A DNA stretch of 64,000 nt, taken from Diadema setosum (lineage: Eukaryota; Echinodermata; Echinoidea; Diadematoida; Diadematidae). Each line of letters opens with the position of its first letter. The stretch's first letter is position 1. Below are positions 46,243 through 58,879 of the stretch, piece after piece. The position numbers and the translations under genes are program-made. The stretch covers positions 32,168,866 to 32,232,865 of the forward strand of contig NC_092685.1 in assembly GCF_964275005.1 (NCBI RefSeq), written 5' to 3'. The notes below the pieces were generated by a model. The model ran no database searches. It had not been told where the DNA came from and was given only the letters and a program-made list of their open reading frames with translations.

Positions 46243-46771
46243 ACAAGAACGGGAGAACTGATACCGTAGCGTTAGTTATCGAATTCTAAATTATCACCAC
46301 TTTTTAAAACAGGAGATACTTTTGCTACCTTAGATGATGCGAAAATATGCGTTAAGAGTAAATAAATGAATAAGTAAACAGAGGAAGCCGGAAGAATGTT
46401 ATTGAAAGTAAATGAATCAACCTTTTTACAATGTCAAAAGCTACATCATCGTATCCTCTGTTGATTTCACTCTTTGAATAATTAACGATATCAATAATTT
46501 CATTGCACATTATTGGAGAAAATACGCTGTTTGACATCGTGTGTGTTTGTTTGTTTGTTGAGGGTCTAAATGTGAACAATAATCATGATTCAAATATATT
46601 GCACATCACCAAGATAAAATTCGACGTCAACAAAATATCAATCAAATTCTTCAGGCATTTCATCTTGTAGCTGTTGCACTATCGATGTCAATTTTAGTAA
46701 TGACTATAAAGACGACAGAAGCTTTGCTGACATCATGTCGGTTTGACTTTTGCGTCATCTGGTAAAATGTA
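46243..46771. other. no gene recognised
   Basis: AT-rich spacer between the nested MITEs and tRNA copy E. Confidence 0.4.
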
Positions 46772-46853
46772 CGACGAGGATGGGATTCGAACCCACGCGT
46801 GCAGAGCACAATGGATTAGCAATCCATCGCCTTAACCACTCGGCCACCTCGTC
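46772..46853 (-). tRNA. trnS-GCT: tRNA-Ser(GCT), copy E
   Basis: 82-nt class II serine tRNA with the same anticodon arm as copies A and B (GGATTGCTAATCC). TTTT terminator 5 nt downstream. Its 5' flank (46854-46915 on the plus strand) shares TGTGGTTGGCAAA and GTTAGATTGCG with copy A, although the two lie 36 kb apart. Confidence 0.97.
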
Positions 46854-46979
46854 ACCACGAGGGCGCCATCTGTGGTTGGCAAATTGACTCTTTTAGTTAG
46901 ATTGCGCCATTGCAACATTGAGAGAGGCCCTTGCAATGTTTATTATAATTATTAAAGTATTCTATCAATTTCGCTCTAC

Positions 46980-47740
46980 AAGCTCCCTCTCTAGAACCTT
47001 TACAATCTTTTCATGATATATTTTAAATAATGTTATACATAATTACTCAACGAGGAATGCGAATGATTATCATCTTCCTAAAAATAGAACTAGTTTTGGT
47101 AACAGAAATTTCATGTTTACTGGTCCTAAGCTTTGGAATTCCTTTGATCGTTCACTAAAACAAGCTCAGAGCTTGAATAGCTTTAAGTATAAGCTTAAAA
47201 CTTTGTTTCTTGATAAGTATTGATAAACAGTTTTATGGTAATAAAACGTATATGTATACTTCAATCAATGTTTTCTAGAAGTACTTTCATTAAGTATACT
47301 CGGAAGGTTATCTTCTGTTTCATTCACTATTCTAATGGTATATAATGTACACTGTAAACACTTTATACATAAACCTGTGCTTTGTAACATATACATGACT
47401 TATTGTATATCCATAGTACGGTTCATAATTGTGCCCTTGTAAATAGTGTATATATGGTGTTTTTGTTATTCCACTCAGCCTTATCTTTGATACTATTTTG
47501 TCTATAATATGTAGGGGGACTACATTTAACAAGCAGTGCTTCTAAGTAGTCCCCTTCACATTTGTACATGGTGTGATTTTATCTCAGAATATCACGATAT
47601 TTTGTATATACATGTTATATACTCTGTATAGTATTGATATTATATCCACTATGTGTTATACCCTGTATATCTCATCATATAATGTCCACTATGTGGAATA
47701 TGAATAAATTTCAAATTTCAAATTTCAAAAATTTCCATGA
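46980..47740 (+). pseudogene. LINE ORF2 C-terminus and 3' tail (CR1-like)
   Basis: NYSTRNANDYHLPKNRTSFG, FTGPKLWNSF and LNSFKYKLKTLFLDKY followed by a stop match the conserved end of CR1/L2/Jockey-group ORF2 (TR-----------RT------F---GP-LWN-L------S---FK--LK--LL). The frame is closed upstream by a stop near 47015. About 500 bp of 3' UTR ends in a short tandem (AAATTTC)n tail at 47706-47735, typical of CR1-group LINEs that end in small repeats rather than poly-A. Confidence 0.85.
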
Positions 47741-49130
47741 TAGAACTAGTGTTATATGCAATACGATATCAATGATGCATGATTGTGAATTATATAATAT
47801 AGATGAAAAGAAAATTTTGGTATGAGTAATACGAATACATAGGGAAAGGACATGAAATAACTTTGCGGCGATTTCCAGTCGTCATGAAAAAAAAAAAATC
47901 AAACTAAAATACTGTATATAGTATATCAAAAACACATACTCATTTTCATATATCCGAGTCGCTTTAATGTACATGTATACGTTTGTATTCATACATAATT
48001 ATATTCATTACAAACGAATCATGTTTGATACAGTAAGGACACTAAGGTGTAAATCATGTATTGAAATGTGTGAAGCTACTGAGAGTATCAGTTCATTTGG
48101 CATAATAGCAGCTCCATCTATGTTTACGAAACCAAATACTTTCTTTATGAAACTAAGAATGGAGAACACTATATAAGTACTGTTTGAATTCATGACAAAA
48201 GCATTAATCATTTCAAACGTTAGTCGACTAACGCATATCTTGTAATGGTTTCATGGGGAAAAGTCATCAGAATTAATGCCACCTGTACAATAATGCTTTA
48301 CCGGTCTATTCAATATTATATACTATATGAAGTTGGTTTTGTGTGTGTGTGTGTGTGTGTGTGTGGATGTGTGTGTGTGTGTGTGTGCGTGTGTGTGTGT
48401 GTGTGTGCATAAATACCCGTTGAATAGACCTGTTCTGTAATATATTCAGATTTTATGCATGCTTTGTTCACAAAAGTTGGCCTTAATAATCACAAAGGCT
48501 GGGGGTTCCCATGGCTTTGTGACCTAGTTTCTGCCAGAACCGAACGCCGGTGAGCAGTGGACTTTCAAGTTCGATGTACCATGCATGCATATGTCATAGA
48601 TGACTGCCTCCGCAGGCATCAACAGACATGTCTGGTCCGAGCAAAGAGATTTTCATTGGGTGTAAAAATTTCTTTTGGTCCGACATACAAGTATACGCAC
48701 TCATGAAGAACGCGAGTATACCAGAGAGGTCTCTTCCCATGCACCTCCCTGCGTATACGAGGGATCCGACTTTCATGCATCATAGTTATTACACCCACAG
48801 TTATGATACGATACTATTAATCATATACTGTAATACTATTGACGGTGAAAATGAAATTGCAAAAATATCCCCAAATCTCTCTCCACCCCCCCCCCCTGTG
48901 TCCCTTTCCACTGAGAGAGGGAGAGAAAGGAGAGATTGGGATGATCTTCCATTGTATTGGGCATTGATATCATTTCGCGACGTAAACTACTACAGTAATC
49001 AGTTTTTATGACAGGGGGTCCAATTTAAACATTTTTTTTTTCTCTAGAACCAACCACAAGACTTAGTGATATAAGAGCTTATGTTATTAGTATAGGCCCT
49101 ATGTACACTGATGCATGTAGTTTCAAGTCT
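47741..49130. other. no gene recognised
   Basis: AT-rich. Contains the (GT)n microsatellite listed separately. A less AT-rich patch at 48480-48790 has open frames on both strands, none recognisable. Confidence 0.35.
48337..48408 (+). repeat. (GT)n microsatellite
   Basis: About 70 bp of GT dinucleotides with two interruptions. Confidence 0.95.
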
Positions 49131-49640
49131 GCTTATGGCGGATCCGGGGGTGCCCATCCCGTGGACGGGGGGAGGGAATTTGGGTCAAAATTTCACATTT
49201 TCATCTTGTTCGTGAAGACATTCTGACAGATTTTCCCCAACCTTGCATAGCATCCACAGAATGAAATGATCTGAATCTATAGAAATGGGTACTATGCCCA
49301 CTTTTGGGCCCCCAGGGGCTTAATAATGCCCCAAATACATTAATTATGAGTGTAGGCCTATACATTCCCCCATGTATAGTTTAAACCCCCTATCAAGACA
49401 CATGCCATTTTATACCAAAACTCGATAACGATCGAAATGACGTATAAAGAATCATGGCGGATTCGAGGATGCTATATTATCAGGAGTCCGGTTTTTTTTT
49501 TGTTTTTTTTTTTTTGTTTTTGTTTTTTTTTTGGGGGGGGGGGGAGTGGGGCGCTAAATCTATAAAAGGCCTAATCTTAATGTTTTCATCTTATTCGTGA
49601 AAACCCAATGACAAATTTACACCAAACTGAGCAGGTAGCA
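49131..49640 (+). repeat. partial tandem duplication, period near 0.3-0.4 kb
   Basis: ATGGCGGATCCGGGGGTGC (49137) recurs as ATGGCGGATTCGAGGATGC (49453), and TTTTCATCTTGTTCGTGAA (about 49199) as TTTTCATCTTATTCGTGAA (about 49580). Contains T-runs and poly-G at 49492-49550. Confidence 0.6.
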
Positions 49641-49667
49641 TCCCTCGGGCAATAGGTTCTTTACCTA

Positions 49668-49985
49668 ATACCCCCGTCACACTAGAGGCGGAATGAGCCG
49701 GAATGCCGTTGGAATGAAAATTCTTCCTGCATTCCTGCATATTCTAAGTGCATTCTAAAAATTCTGACGACATTCTGAGTGCGTTCCAAACATTTGGGCC
49801 CATTCTTGCGGCCAGGCCGCGTGTTTTACCCATGCTTAAACATTCGAGGAGCATTTGAAGTGGAGAAATATCGATCTGCATTCGAAGGGTTTTCTAATTG
49901 CACTCTGAATGCATTCTAAAATATTCCTACGGCATTCTTACATCATTTGAAACAATCTGACCTCATTTGAGGGAGAATCGGAACG
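49668..49985 (+). repeat. short-phase GCATTC-rich repeat
   Basis: Opens with TACCCCCGTCACACTAG, then contains more than ten occurrences of CATTC or its near variants at irregular 10-30 bp intervals. Resembles a MITE interior, but no matching right-hand inverted repeat was found. Confidence 0.5.
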
Positions 49986-50082
49986 GTGCTGCACCTCAAA
50001 TTCTGCCAAAATATCTCAAATACTCAATGCTCATACAATTACCCCCAGTTAAGTACTGGTTAGTGAAAAGGTAAAAGTAAAG

Positions 50083-50160
50083 ATTAGAGTTAGGGTTACG
50101 TTTGGCGTTAGAGTTTAGGTTATATAGGGTTAGGATTATAGGTTCAGGATTAAGAGTAGG
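50083..50160 (+). repeat. degenerate telomere-like TTAGGG tract
   Basis: Several TTAGGG or one-off variants (GTTAGGGTTACG, TTTAGG, AGGGTTAGG) within about 80 bp. Confidence 0.45.
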
Positions 50161-50339
50161 GCTGGGGTCACGGGAAGGGCCTGGGGGTAATTGCCCAGGT
50201 GGTATTGGCCTAGACACTCTCTTTCAAGTTTCAAGGAGGTCTTGCCGGAGGACAGCAATCTATCGCAAAGCTTAGTACACTTTTTAGATTTACAAAAAAT
50301 TATGAATAATTCTGAGTGCACAAGACTTATCACTTATAT

Positions 50340-52300
50340 TCCGAAAACTCAAAGTTCCCTCATGTACAAGGGGAATTTCCCCTTTTAATCGACCCTTTCC
50401 TCCCTCAGTCTCTCCCCCCCCCATCATTTTTTTTTTTGTGTGTGTGATTTCCCAAATATTCCATCAAATATGCGTATACGAGATATCTCAATTTCAACCC
50501 TAAAAAGGCAAAAGCTCCATAGTAAGGGAAGGATGGAGATAACATTCGCCCTCGCCGTCTCCCTGCTCGCCCCCCCCCCCCGCCATGCATAGAAGTAGAC
50601 TGTGGCTATACACTTTGAACATAAACAGTTTTCCAAATATGACACAAAATGTGCGCACCAAAACGTTAAACTGCAATCAGAAAATTATACAGAATCTCCT
50701 TCCACAGACTTGCTACACTTCTCTTCTGATTGACAAATTTCCAGATATTCCAACAAAAGTGTGTGCCAGATTGTTGAATTTCAGTTCTAAAAGCTTAAAA
50801 CTGAAAAAAAAAAAGGCTCCCTTGAATATGGGAGAGGTATCTTGGCACCCATTCATTGCTTGTTACCCACTATAGACTTGGTATATTTTTGGGAATGACA
50901 ATTTCCGAATTTTCATCGCTTTATTTCAATTCTAAAAACGCAAAAGCTCCGCGAGCGGGAGGGGGAATCCCCCTTCCCCTAAGCTCTACCTCACTAGACT
51001 TTGTACATACACACAGATGATGCACATTCGGAATAAGAGCTAAATTCCGTGATTTTAACACTTCGATGAAAAAGTATTACACCAAAAATTTGCACCAGAT
51101 CGCTGAATTTCAGGTCTGAAAACGCAAAAATCACTTTCGTGTGGGAGGGGATATGCCCCTATCGACACCCTCGTGTGCATGCTTTTCTGTTTGATTGCTG
51201 AACAGACAGCGTTCATGATATTCAGTGTAAGAATTAATATAAGAAGATTATTTAAATGATACCATTTTATAGGCAAATTGTTCAATAATAATCTGCACTA
51301 AAATATACTGCAACCTTAAACAAACAAACTGTTTCAACTCGTTAAAACACGCAAAAACATGCATCAAATTGCACCATTTGCAACATCAAAATGCAAAAAG
51401 TTTTCACCGTGGGAGGGGGGACACCCCCCTCCAACACCCTCCCCTCCCCTCCCCCCTCGCTCGTTCCGCTCGCTCGGGTACAGTCTCGTTCATGATATTC
51501 AGTGAAAAGAATTAATACAAGAAGTGTATTTGAATAATACATGTACCATTTTATAGGCAAATTGTTCAATAATAATCTACATCAAAATATACTGCTACCT
51601 TCAACAAGTGGGACTGTCGATAAAACGCGCAAAAACATGCATCAAATTGCACCATTTACAACAAAATGCAAAAAGTTCTTACCGTGGAGGGGGGACACCC
51701 CCCTCCCACACCCTCCCCTCCCCCTCGCTCGCTCCGCTCGCTCGGGTTCAGTCTCGTTCATGATATTTAGTGAAAAGAATTAATACAAGAAGTGTATTTA
51801 AATTATACCATTTTATAGGCAAATTGTTCAATAATAATCTACATCAAAATATACTGCTACCTTCAACAAGTGGGACTGTCGATAAAACGCGCAAAAACAT
51901 GCATCAAATTGCACCATTTACAACAAAATGCAAAAAGTTCTTACCGTGGAGGGGGGACACCCCCCTCCCACACCCTCCCCTCCCCCTCGCTCGCTCCGCT
52001 CGCTCGGGTTCAGTCTCGTTCATGATATTTAGTGAAAAGAATTAATACAAGAAGTGTATTTAAATTATACCATTTTATAGGCAAATTGTTCAATAATAAT
52101 CTACATCAAAATATACTGCTACCTTAAACAAGTGGGACTGTCGATAAAACGCGCAAAAACATGCATCAAATTGCCCCATTTACAACATCAAAATGCAAAA
52201 AGTTCTTACCCTAAGAGGGGGGACACCCCCCTCCCACCCCCCCCCCCCTCGCTCGCTCCGCTCGCTCGGGCTCGGTCGCTTCTCTCCCTCGCAGACTAAC
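50340..52300 (+). repeat. GC-punctuated tandem array, about 261-bp units
   Basis: The phrase CCATTTTATAGGCAAATTGT recurs at 51262, 51547, 51808 and 52071 (spacing 285, 261, 263). Each full unit ends in a hairpin GAGGGGGGACACCCCCCTC or similar plus CTCGCTCGCTCCGCTCGCTC. Older, shorter units can be followed back to about 50340 by the recurring phrases AAAACGCAAAA and GAATTTCA. The 80-91 residue open frames shared by the units are repeat artefacts. Confidence 0.9.
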
Positions 52301-55300
52301 CGCCCCCCTAAGATGAAATACTGGCTACGCCGTTGGGGGGGGGGGGGGGGGGGGAGACGCTCAAATAGAAATCCTATCACCCGAGGGATGCTTTACCTGC
52401 GTACTATCGTTGGACTAAATGATATTCACATTTTGTCTGATGCTTTTGCACAGTTCCAATTCATGCAATTTTAGAGATTGGTACATTTCCCGGCGACACG
52501 TTTATTTCCAGGCTCTGCACGGACTCCACATGCCCCTTGAATCATTGAATGCCCCCACCCCGACATTCCAGACCTCACTCGCGCGTTGTGCTCGTATTCA
52601 ATGTGTCTTTATACTACAGAAATGCTCCCCACCCCACCCCATTCAGTGGTTTATAAAAGAGGGCTTGTGCGCCAGAGCCTTTAGGCAAAACCTTTTGTAT
52701 ATGACTGTAGGAAGCAATGCAACCGATAATATTGTACGTTCTCAACAAATGTTTTTTTTTCCACTTCATGTAAAGCTGCTGCACCCATAATAAATCTACT
52801 TTGATAGAGGCATTGTATAGTTGTTAATGAGTTTGTCCCCAAAGGGGCCTACTTTATAGTTTACACCACTGTTAGATCACAACTCTTCAGGTTTAGTAAC
52901 CGTGACACTGTAATTGTGATTATAATGGAGCGTAATAACAAGTCGCATTCCATTCAGTCGACTGAGAAAGACCTTGCGTTTACACGTCATACAAAAGTTT
53001 TCACGTACACATCAAAAGAGTTTCGGGTAGCACCAAAATCCAAAGCCTCGACATGGAGCTCCGTGGCCTCGATCATGAGATGGGCAAAATGTAAAAAAAA
53101 AAAAAAAAAAAAAAAATTAAATTGTAAATACGTCTACAGATAACATGTCTAAACGTGGATGTGCGTTATAGTTTCTAAACCATCTTATACTCTCCGACCG
53201 CATGAGCGGAAAATAGGCGGAGGAAAGTACGGTAAACGACTTAAGGAAGTCAGTACATAGGAAAGTAAATTTAGATTGCGTGATTTCAGATTAATTTTTA
53301 AAGCAGGTTAAACAAAATTCTCCCAATCTTTGAAAAATATTACCATGTCTCCTCATTCAACATCAACATTTCTTCTTCCTGTTAGGAACAGATATTTAAC
53401 ACAACACCTTTTGTGCTTAACACGTGACGGAATTTTATCCTTTTTTAACAGCATGCAGGAGATCCATATTCGCAATAAACATCTCAAACAGCGACCCCTA
53501 AAGATGTCCAACATTATCTTTTCAGTTCCATTCACTGGCATGTCCAAGAGTTATATAAACACATTGAATGGAAGAAGTTTCAACAAGTTCGATAATATTA
53601 ACGATAAGAAAGGTTTGGTGGTTTTAAATTCGACATTTTTTTTCAAGGAGACAGTATGTAAAATAGGTTGCAGCTAATATATCAAGTAGATGGGAATGAT
53701 GATGACCCGGTCTCTCTAGGCCTACTGTATTTATTATAGGCCTATACGTTCCATTGACGCCGTAATCTTTACTATGAATTTCTTTGATTATCATAAATAG
53801 GCCCTAAAATCAAAAAGAAAAAGTGTATCTTTTCAGCAAATGTTGTATTGCATTGAACGAGTGTAATGACAACTATTATTACACTTTAATATCCTCCCTT
53901 GTGTTTTGTGTGATCAAATTAGATTAAACCAAAGAGCCCTTTACTAGTATAGTGTTCTACATGATTGTTAAATAAGACAGCTCTGAGTTTTACTATGCAC
54001 ATTAGCCACAAAATGTAATTGATTTGCACCAACAGGCAAGTTGATTTTTAAATTCACTGAGATAAGCACATCGTGATTTAATGGCTATTCATGTATACCT
54101 ATACTCAGTACAATTATACGGTGTTTGCCAGCACATCCACCTGACATCAAGATGGATACTTAGCAACGTGCGAAGTCACGCCCATTTTTGTAACGGAATG
54201 TCGTCCCAAAACGGGCACAATTTTGTGCTTTTGTGTACATTTCCTATGGAAAACAGGTGCTCTGTCATGAAAGTCATGAAAACCTGATTATTTTTACAAT
54301 TAATCGCTTTCATCGATTAGTTTTGTGCTAATTATAGTAGAAAAGTGGTCAGTGACAATTTCCAATAGAAAAATAAAGAAAAAACAAAAGTTGAAAAAGT
54401 TGAAAAACAAAGAAATACATAAGAAATTATGACAAACAATACAATACATTAAATTTCACCTAGAACAGCCACTTTTCGTTCCTGTTAACATCTTTATTAT
54501 GTTTTGGTATGTCATGAGGATCCTGGAAATGTAAGTTTCGAGGAGTCCTGGGGGGTGCACGGTGACCCCCCCCCCCCCCCTTAGGTACCCTACTAGTTAA
54601 GGTGTTCAGTGCATTCATACAAAATAATGAAATGGATGGTTCCTGAATATCGACGGACCATTCTGGAATAGCCAGGCCCCTGTTGCACAGAAGTTGAGAT
54701 CATAAGACAGAAAATCAAATATAAGTCCCTAAATACTCAATACTGATTTGCTGATGCCTGACTTATGTTTGATTTTTGACTTATGTTTGATGACATCTTT
54801 TTATGTGACCGGGCACTAGTCTATATACGCAATTTAATTCTTTGCTTGATCATGAATTCCGTCATTCATTGCGTTAGGCAAACATTTGCACTGTCGCTTT
54901 GAAAGCGAGTATAAAGGGCATGCTGACGACTGAGAAAGAAAGACAGGTCATTATGTACCATTGTGCACATGAGTTAACTCGGAACTGGCTTATTCGTTCG
55001 CACAAAGAAAAATAAGAGATGGTAGTAGAGACATTGATTTGAAAGGAGGTAATTCCTCGACAAACTACTGTGATCAAAATTTTGTAAAATGATATTTTCC
55101 CACTTTTTTTTCTTTCATTAATCCTCTCCATCATAACAGCGGTGGCCCGGTGCGCTGCCCGGGGCCACTAAAAATGACGTATCCATAGAGTCTTCTTCAA
55201 ACTTCCTAAAAGATTTTCTTTCAGTAGCTCGATCTGGCAACTATGATTGTAATGTTTCCTTTTTATTTCGGGCCACTTCACCTTTCTTCTTTGGACAACC

Positions 55301-55345
55301 AAAATTTCAGAATCAAAGCTTTACTGACCGAACGGGCCACCAGAA

Positions 55346-55381
<36 letters not shown>

Positions 55382-57955
55382 AAAAAAAAAAAAAGAGAAA
55401 AAAAGTAAGTTTCGAACCCGACATGCATGCATGTATCTTGGATCGGTCCAACCCCTGGTCATCCCTAACACACTGTATTCATTCTCGGGTAACCATATAG
55501 CAATATTGTCCCTTTTAATGCGATAAGAAAAAAAAAAATCCCGACTTGCATGACATAATTCAGAACAAGACAAAACCACAACAGCACTGAAGCTAAATCT
55601 GTGTTTATTACAATGATAAAGAATATCATATCCCCTAAATTGGAGACAATAATGCGCTCCCTTGTGGAGGCACTTTTCATATAGGCCTGTGACACAATAG
55701 GGAAACTATAATACAGCATAAAAGGCTTGAAGGGTTAATCATACTCAAATATAGCGGATTAAGTGAATGTGGCATACTTACTAAAACTAAACACACATTA
55801 TTTAAGTTCGAGGAAAATCAGATAATACATGTTTATGTTCAAAAGTTAAGAAATTTTAAATCTTGAATGACCACAGTTCGTGACGTCATTGCAGAATAAC
55901 GATACAACAAAATAAAAAGAAATCAACATTTTTTTTCTAGCATAATAAAGGAACACTAACTTGACTTACCTCTTTCAGAAAGGAGGGGATAATATACATA
56001 CAATCATGAACATAATGTCAATAGAATGACTTATCAAGGCGAGAGAATGAGCACATTCATACTTTTCATTAAAGATGAAATGTTGTAGAATTCTTTTTGT
56101 ATTTTTTTCTTCATGTCGTTGTCCTGCAGTGATAATACTAACTTTTGTATGCCTTCTTATCCAGTAATGACGACACTGAAAGTTAAAAGAAACCCTGTCT
56201 ATTATAGTTTTCCTCAAACTTCACTGATGTGTTCTATGGAACTAATATTGCTGCATTCACTCAATTCACAAGCATAATTGGGTATCATTCCCGGATATGA
56301 TTTCTGGTTTGCCATCGTTTGATTTGATATCCCATGTCAATTAAAAACACCATGTGTTCGCATCATGAAATATATTTTTATTAGGGCGGCGGTGGGGGGG
56401 GGGGGATATCAAAAACTTTGACACATTGGTGATGGATTCCATAATATGAACCAACGATACACTGGTGCATGCATGGATTCAATCATCGACCTAATAATGA
56501 ATGGGCTTTCAACGAAACCTGCCACTCTGAAGTATACGAGATCCGCCGCCACCTGACTATGCGCATCTCAATGAGTACATACAGGTGTCTCAAAAATGAT
56601 GATTGCATAATCATGCTCGTCACTGACAAAAGAATTGTTTCCCTAATTCTGGTCTTATTTGGCTGATGCGCCTTTTCAGACTGAATCGTCTTTAAATAAA
56701 CGCCAATGATGAGAAGCAGCAAACCTCAGAACATGACTGATCTCGTTTCATTGGATTAGAAATTAACGATTCGCTCGCTAGCGCTCACACATAATATTGA
56801 CTCTGTCTAATAGTAAGACAGACATATCCTCCTCCCTTACTATCTGTTTTTACTCTAGAAAAATGTGCGGAAAAGGTGGAAAATGAGATAACAAGTCATG
56901 GTCAATTAGCTAAAAACTTAGCTATCTCTTCAAAAGTACCTGCATTTCGCAAATGAAAATGTCTGAGCGGTCATTATTATATCAATACATATCAACTGCA
57001 CATGCATTTTCCTTGATTTAAGACAGTTGTTATCTTCTGCGCATTTAGTTTATAGATTTTTCAAAGCTGCGTTGTGTCGGCCCCGGCTTGCCGGCGGTGG
57101 AGTTCATAAGATTAAAGCAATGAAGAATGTTCAAAATGCTTTTGTGACACTTTTGACATAGACAGAGGTATGCATTAATCAAGGAAATGATGAATGTCCA
57201 TGTGTAGTAGGTCCATGATTCAATATAGTATCGAACCGTATCAAGCCAAAGCCAAGCTCTGTGATTTTATAGAATGCAATCGTATTATCATTGGTATAAA
57301 ATATTTCATACATTTCAAAGTAGGACCTACAATGTGATGAGAAAATGGTAAAGGCTTATAATAGGCTTGTATTACCGTGGACACGGCAAACATGGGGAAA
57401 ATCCTTGCTTCACTGATCTCTATAAGATATTTGATATTTATGAAAGGGCCTAGAGATCAGTGCCTTGCTTGCATAGATCAAGGATGACCGTGGAACCCGA
57501 AAGCGAACTTTCCACTTCCCTGCTCAGAATTACGGTATCACTGTCATAGAGCTTTACTTTTACTTTTAACAGGTGAAGAAAAAAAAAAAAACCTTTTAAT
57601 GCATGGCCGGCGCTACCTTCTTCAAGTGAGGGGGCCCAGTTTATAAAAACGGGATTCATTTTGATGACGGGGAAAGACAGTTTGGATAACATTATTTTGG
57701 TGTCACTTCCTGGATTAATCTTCTAACAAGCAATATAAAACAAACAAACAAAACAAAACAAAACAAAACAAAACAAAACAAACAAAACCAGTCTAAACAT
57801 AAAAAGTGTGGGGGCCGAAGTATAAACAAGATTTGTGGTAGGTCTTCCATCATGGACTTTTGTAGTAGGTCCATGCACATGCAATGGGGAAGCATATCGT
57901 ACCACTCTGTCGCAGGCTTATTAGAAAATTACATTGATCTTCAATATAACAGGGA
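52301..57955. other. no gene recognised
   Basis: After a C-to-T-rich end (GGCTACGCCGTTG at 52323-52335, a possible transposon end closing the array) there is AT-rich sequence without supported genes. Contains poly-A at 53092-53116 and 55347-55394, poly-C at 54567-54580, and (AAAAC)n at 57747-57786. Candidate coding patches are weak. Confidence 0.4.
52925..53095 (+). CDS. hypothetical open frame, possible exon
   Basis: The frame begins MERNNKSHSIQSTEKDLAF and continues through FRVAPKSKASTWSSVASIMR before running into poly-A. The composition is protein-like, unlike its AT-rich surroundings, but I recognise no family and no clear splice donor. Confidence 0.2.
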
Positions 57956-57958
57956 GGT

Positions 57959-58120
57959 AGGGGCGGATCCAGGAATTCTGTAAAAGGGGGGGGGGGACAG
58001 CTAATATTTCTGGTGCCACTTCCGGGTTTCATTTCTTTCTTTTTTTCTTTGTATTTCTTTTGTTTTTAACGAAAAATAAAGGGGGCGTGCGCCGGTTGCG
58101 CCCCTCTGGATCCGCCACTG
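57959..58120. mobile_element. small hAT-like MITE
   Basis: Right end reads (complement) CAGTGGCGGATCCAGAGGGG, left end TAGGGGCGGATCCAGGAATT. The ten bases GGCGGATCCA are shared as an inverted repeat. No clear target duplication, so the left end is decayed. About 160 bp. Confidence 0.6.
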
Positions 58121-58685
58121 GAAGAGGGCTAGTGAGTTCGTCTTACCTCCTCCCTGATTACAGTATAACAAAGATCCTAGGATCTTTGATGATAATAATC
58201 ACACCGTACCATGCAGCATGAAAAAGGACAAAGAGGGCGACTCCGCAACCTGCGAATGATATGTCGTCGTATCCCCGTAAACTCTCTACACAGTGACAAA
58301 ACGATCCTACTCGCTAGTTCATAGAACCTCTTTGCTAGCGCTACGTAGGTATTCAAGGTCACGTAAGGCTGCGTTCACATAGAAGTATACTATTCGGGTA
58401 TTCGGGCTCGTTTTTCGAGGGCACGCGAATAGCTTGAATCGTACGGTACGATTTCCTCACACCGGTTCACATAGGAGGGCACTATTCGAAAGTACCGAAT
58501 AGCTGCGAAAAGTATATAAGCAAAGTGGGAATCGAACTTGTTCGATTTTCTTGCAGCGTATACCGTCTCTCGTTTATGAAATAATGACAATTTTGGTCTG
58601 GATTTGCCCCGTTAGCAAACATAAGCATGTAGACTGACATTCTGATGCAGTTTAGAAATTGTTAATAAGATTTGCTAGGATGTAG
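58121..58685. other. spacer with a possible MITE
   Basis: 58365-58510 contains GGCTGCGTTCACATAG and a second GGTTCACATAG-type phrase with an ACTATTCG motif repeated; repeat-like but no matching ends. No gene. Confidence 0.35.
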
Positions 58686-58879
58686 GAGGAAGATAAATCA
58701 TTTTACGAATTTCTTTCCTCACCAAACGACTACTCAATTTTTTTCAAGCCAATTGACAGGCAAGAATTAATCAAAATTGTACTTCAGCTCAAAGCAAACA
58801 AAGCCCCTGGCTATGATGACATTGGCAATGTCCTTATCAAAGACATTATACATTGTATAGCAGATCCTTTATTGTTTTT
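58686..58879 (+). pseudogene. LINE reverse transcriptase N-terminal fragment
   Basis: A clean 64-codon forward frame: FLSSPNDYSIFFKPIDRQE, LIKIVLQLKANKAPGYDDIG, VLIKDIIHCIADPLLFF. Matches the start of CR1/Jockey-type RT (E----I--LK--K-PG-D-I----LK-----IA-PL). The frame is cut at 58879 by the LTR retroelement, so the remainder may lie beyond the right window edge. Confidence 0.85.

Noticed and set aside
51541-52045. Two near-identical 80-91 residue frames (IGKLFNNNLHQNILLPSTSG...)
   Set aside because: They repeat because the DNA is a tandem array; third positions are not favoured and the frame crosses G/C hairpins.
58510-58545. TCGAACTTGTTCGA as a tRNA T-arm
   Set aside because: No acceptor, D or anticodon arm can be drawn around it.
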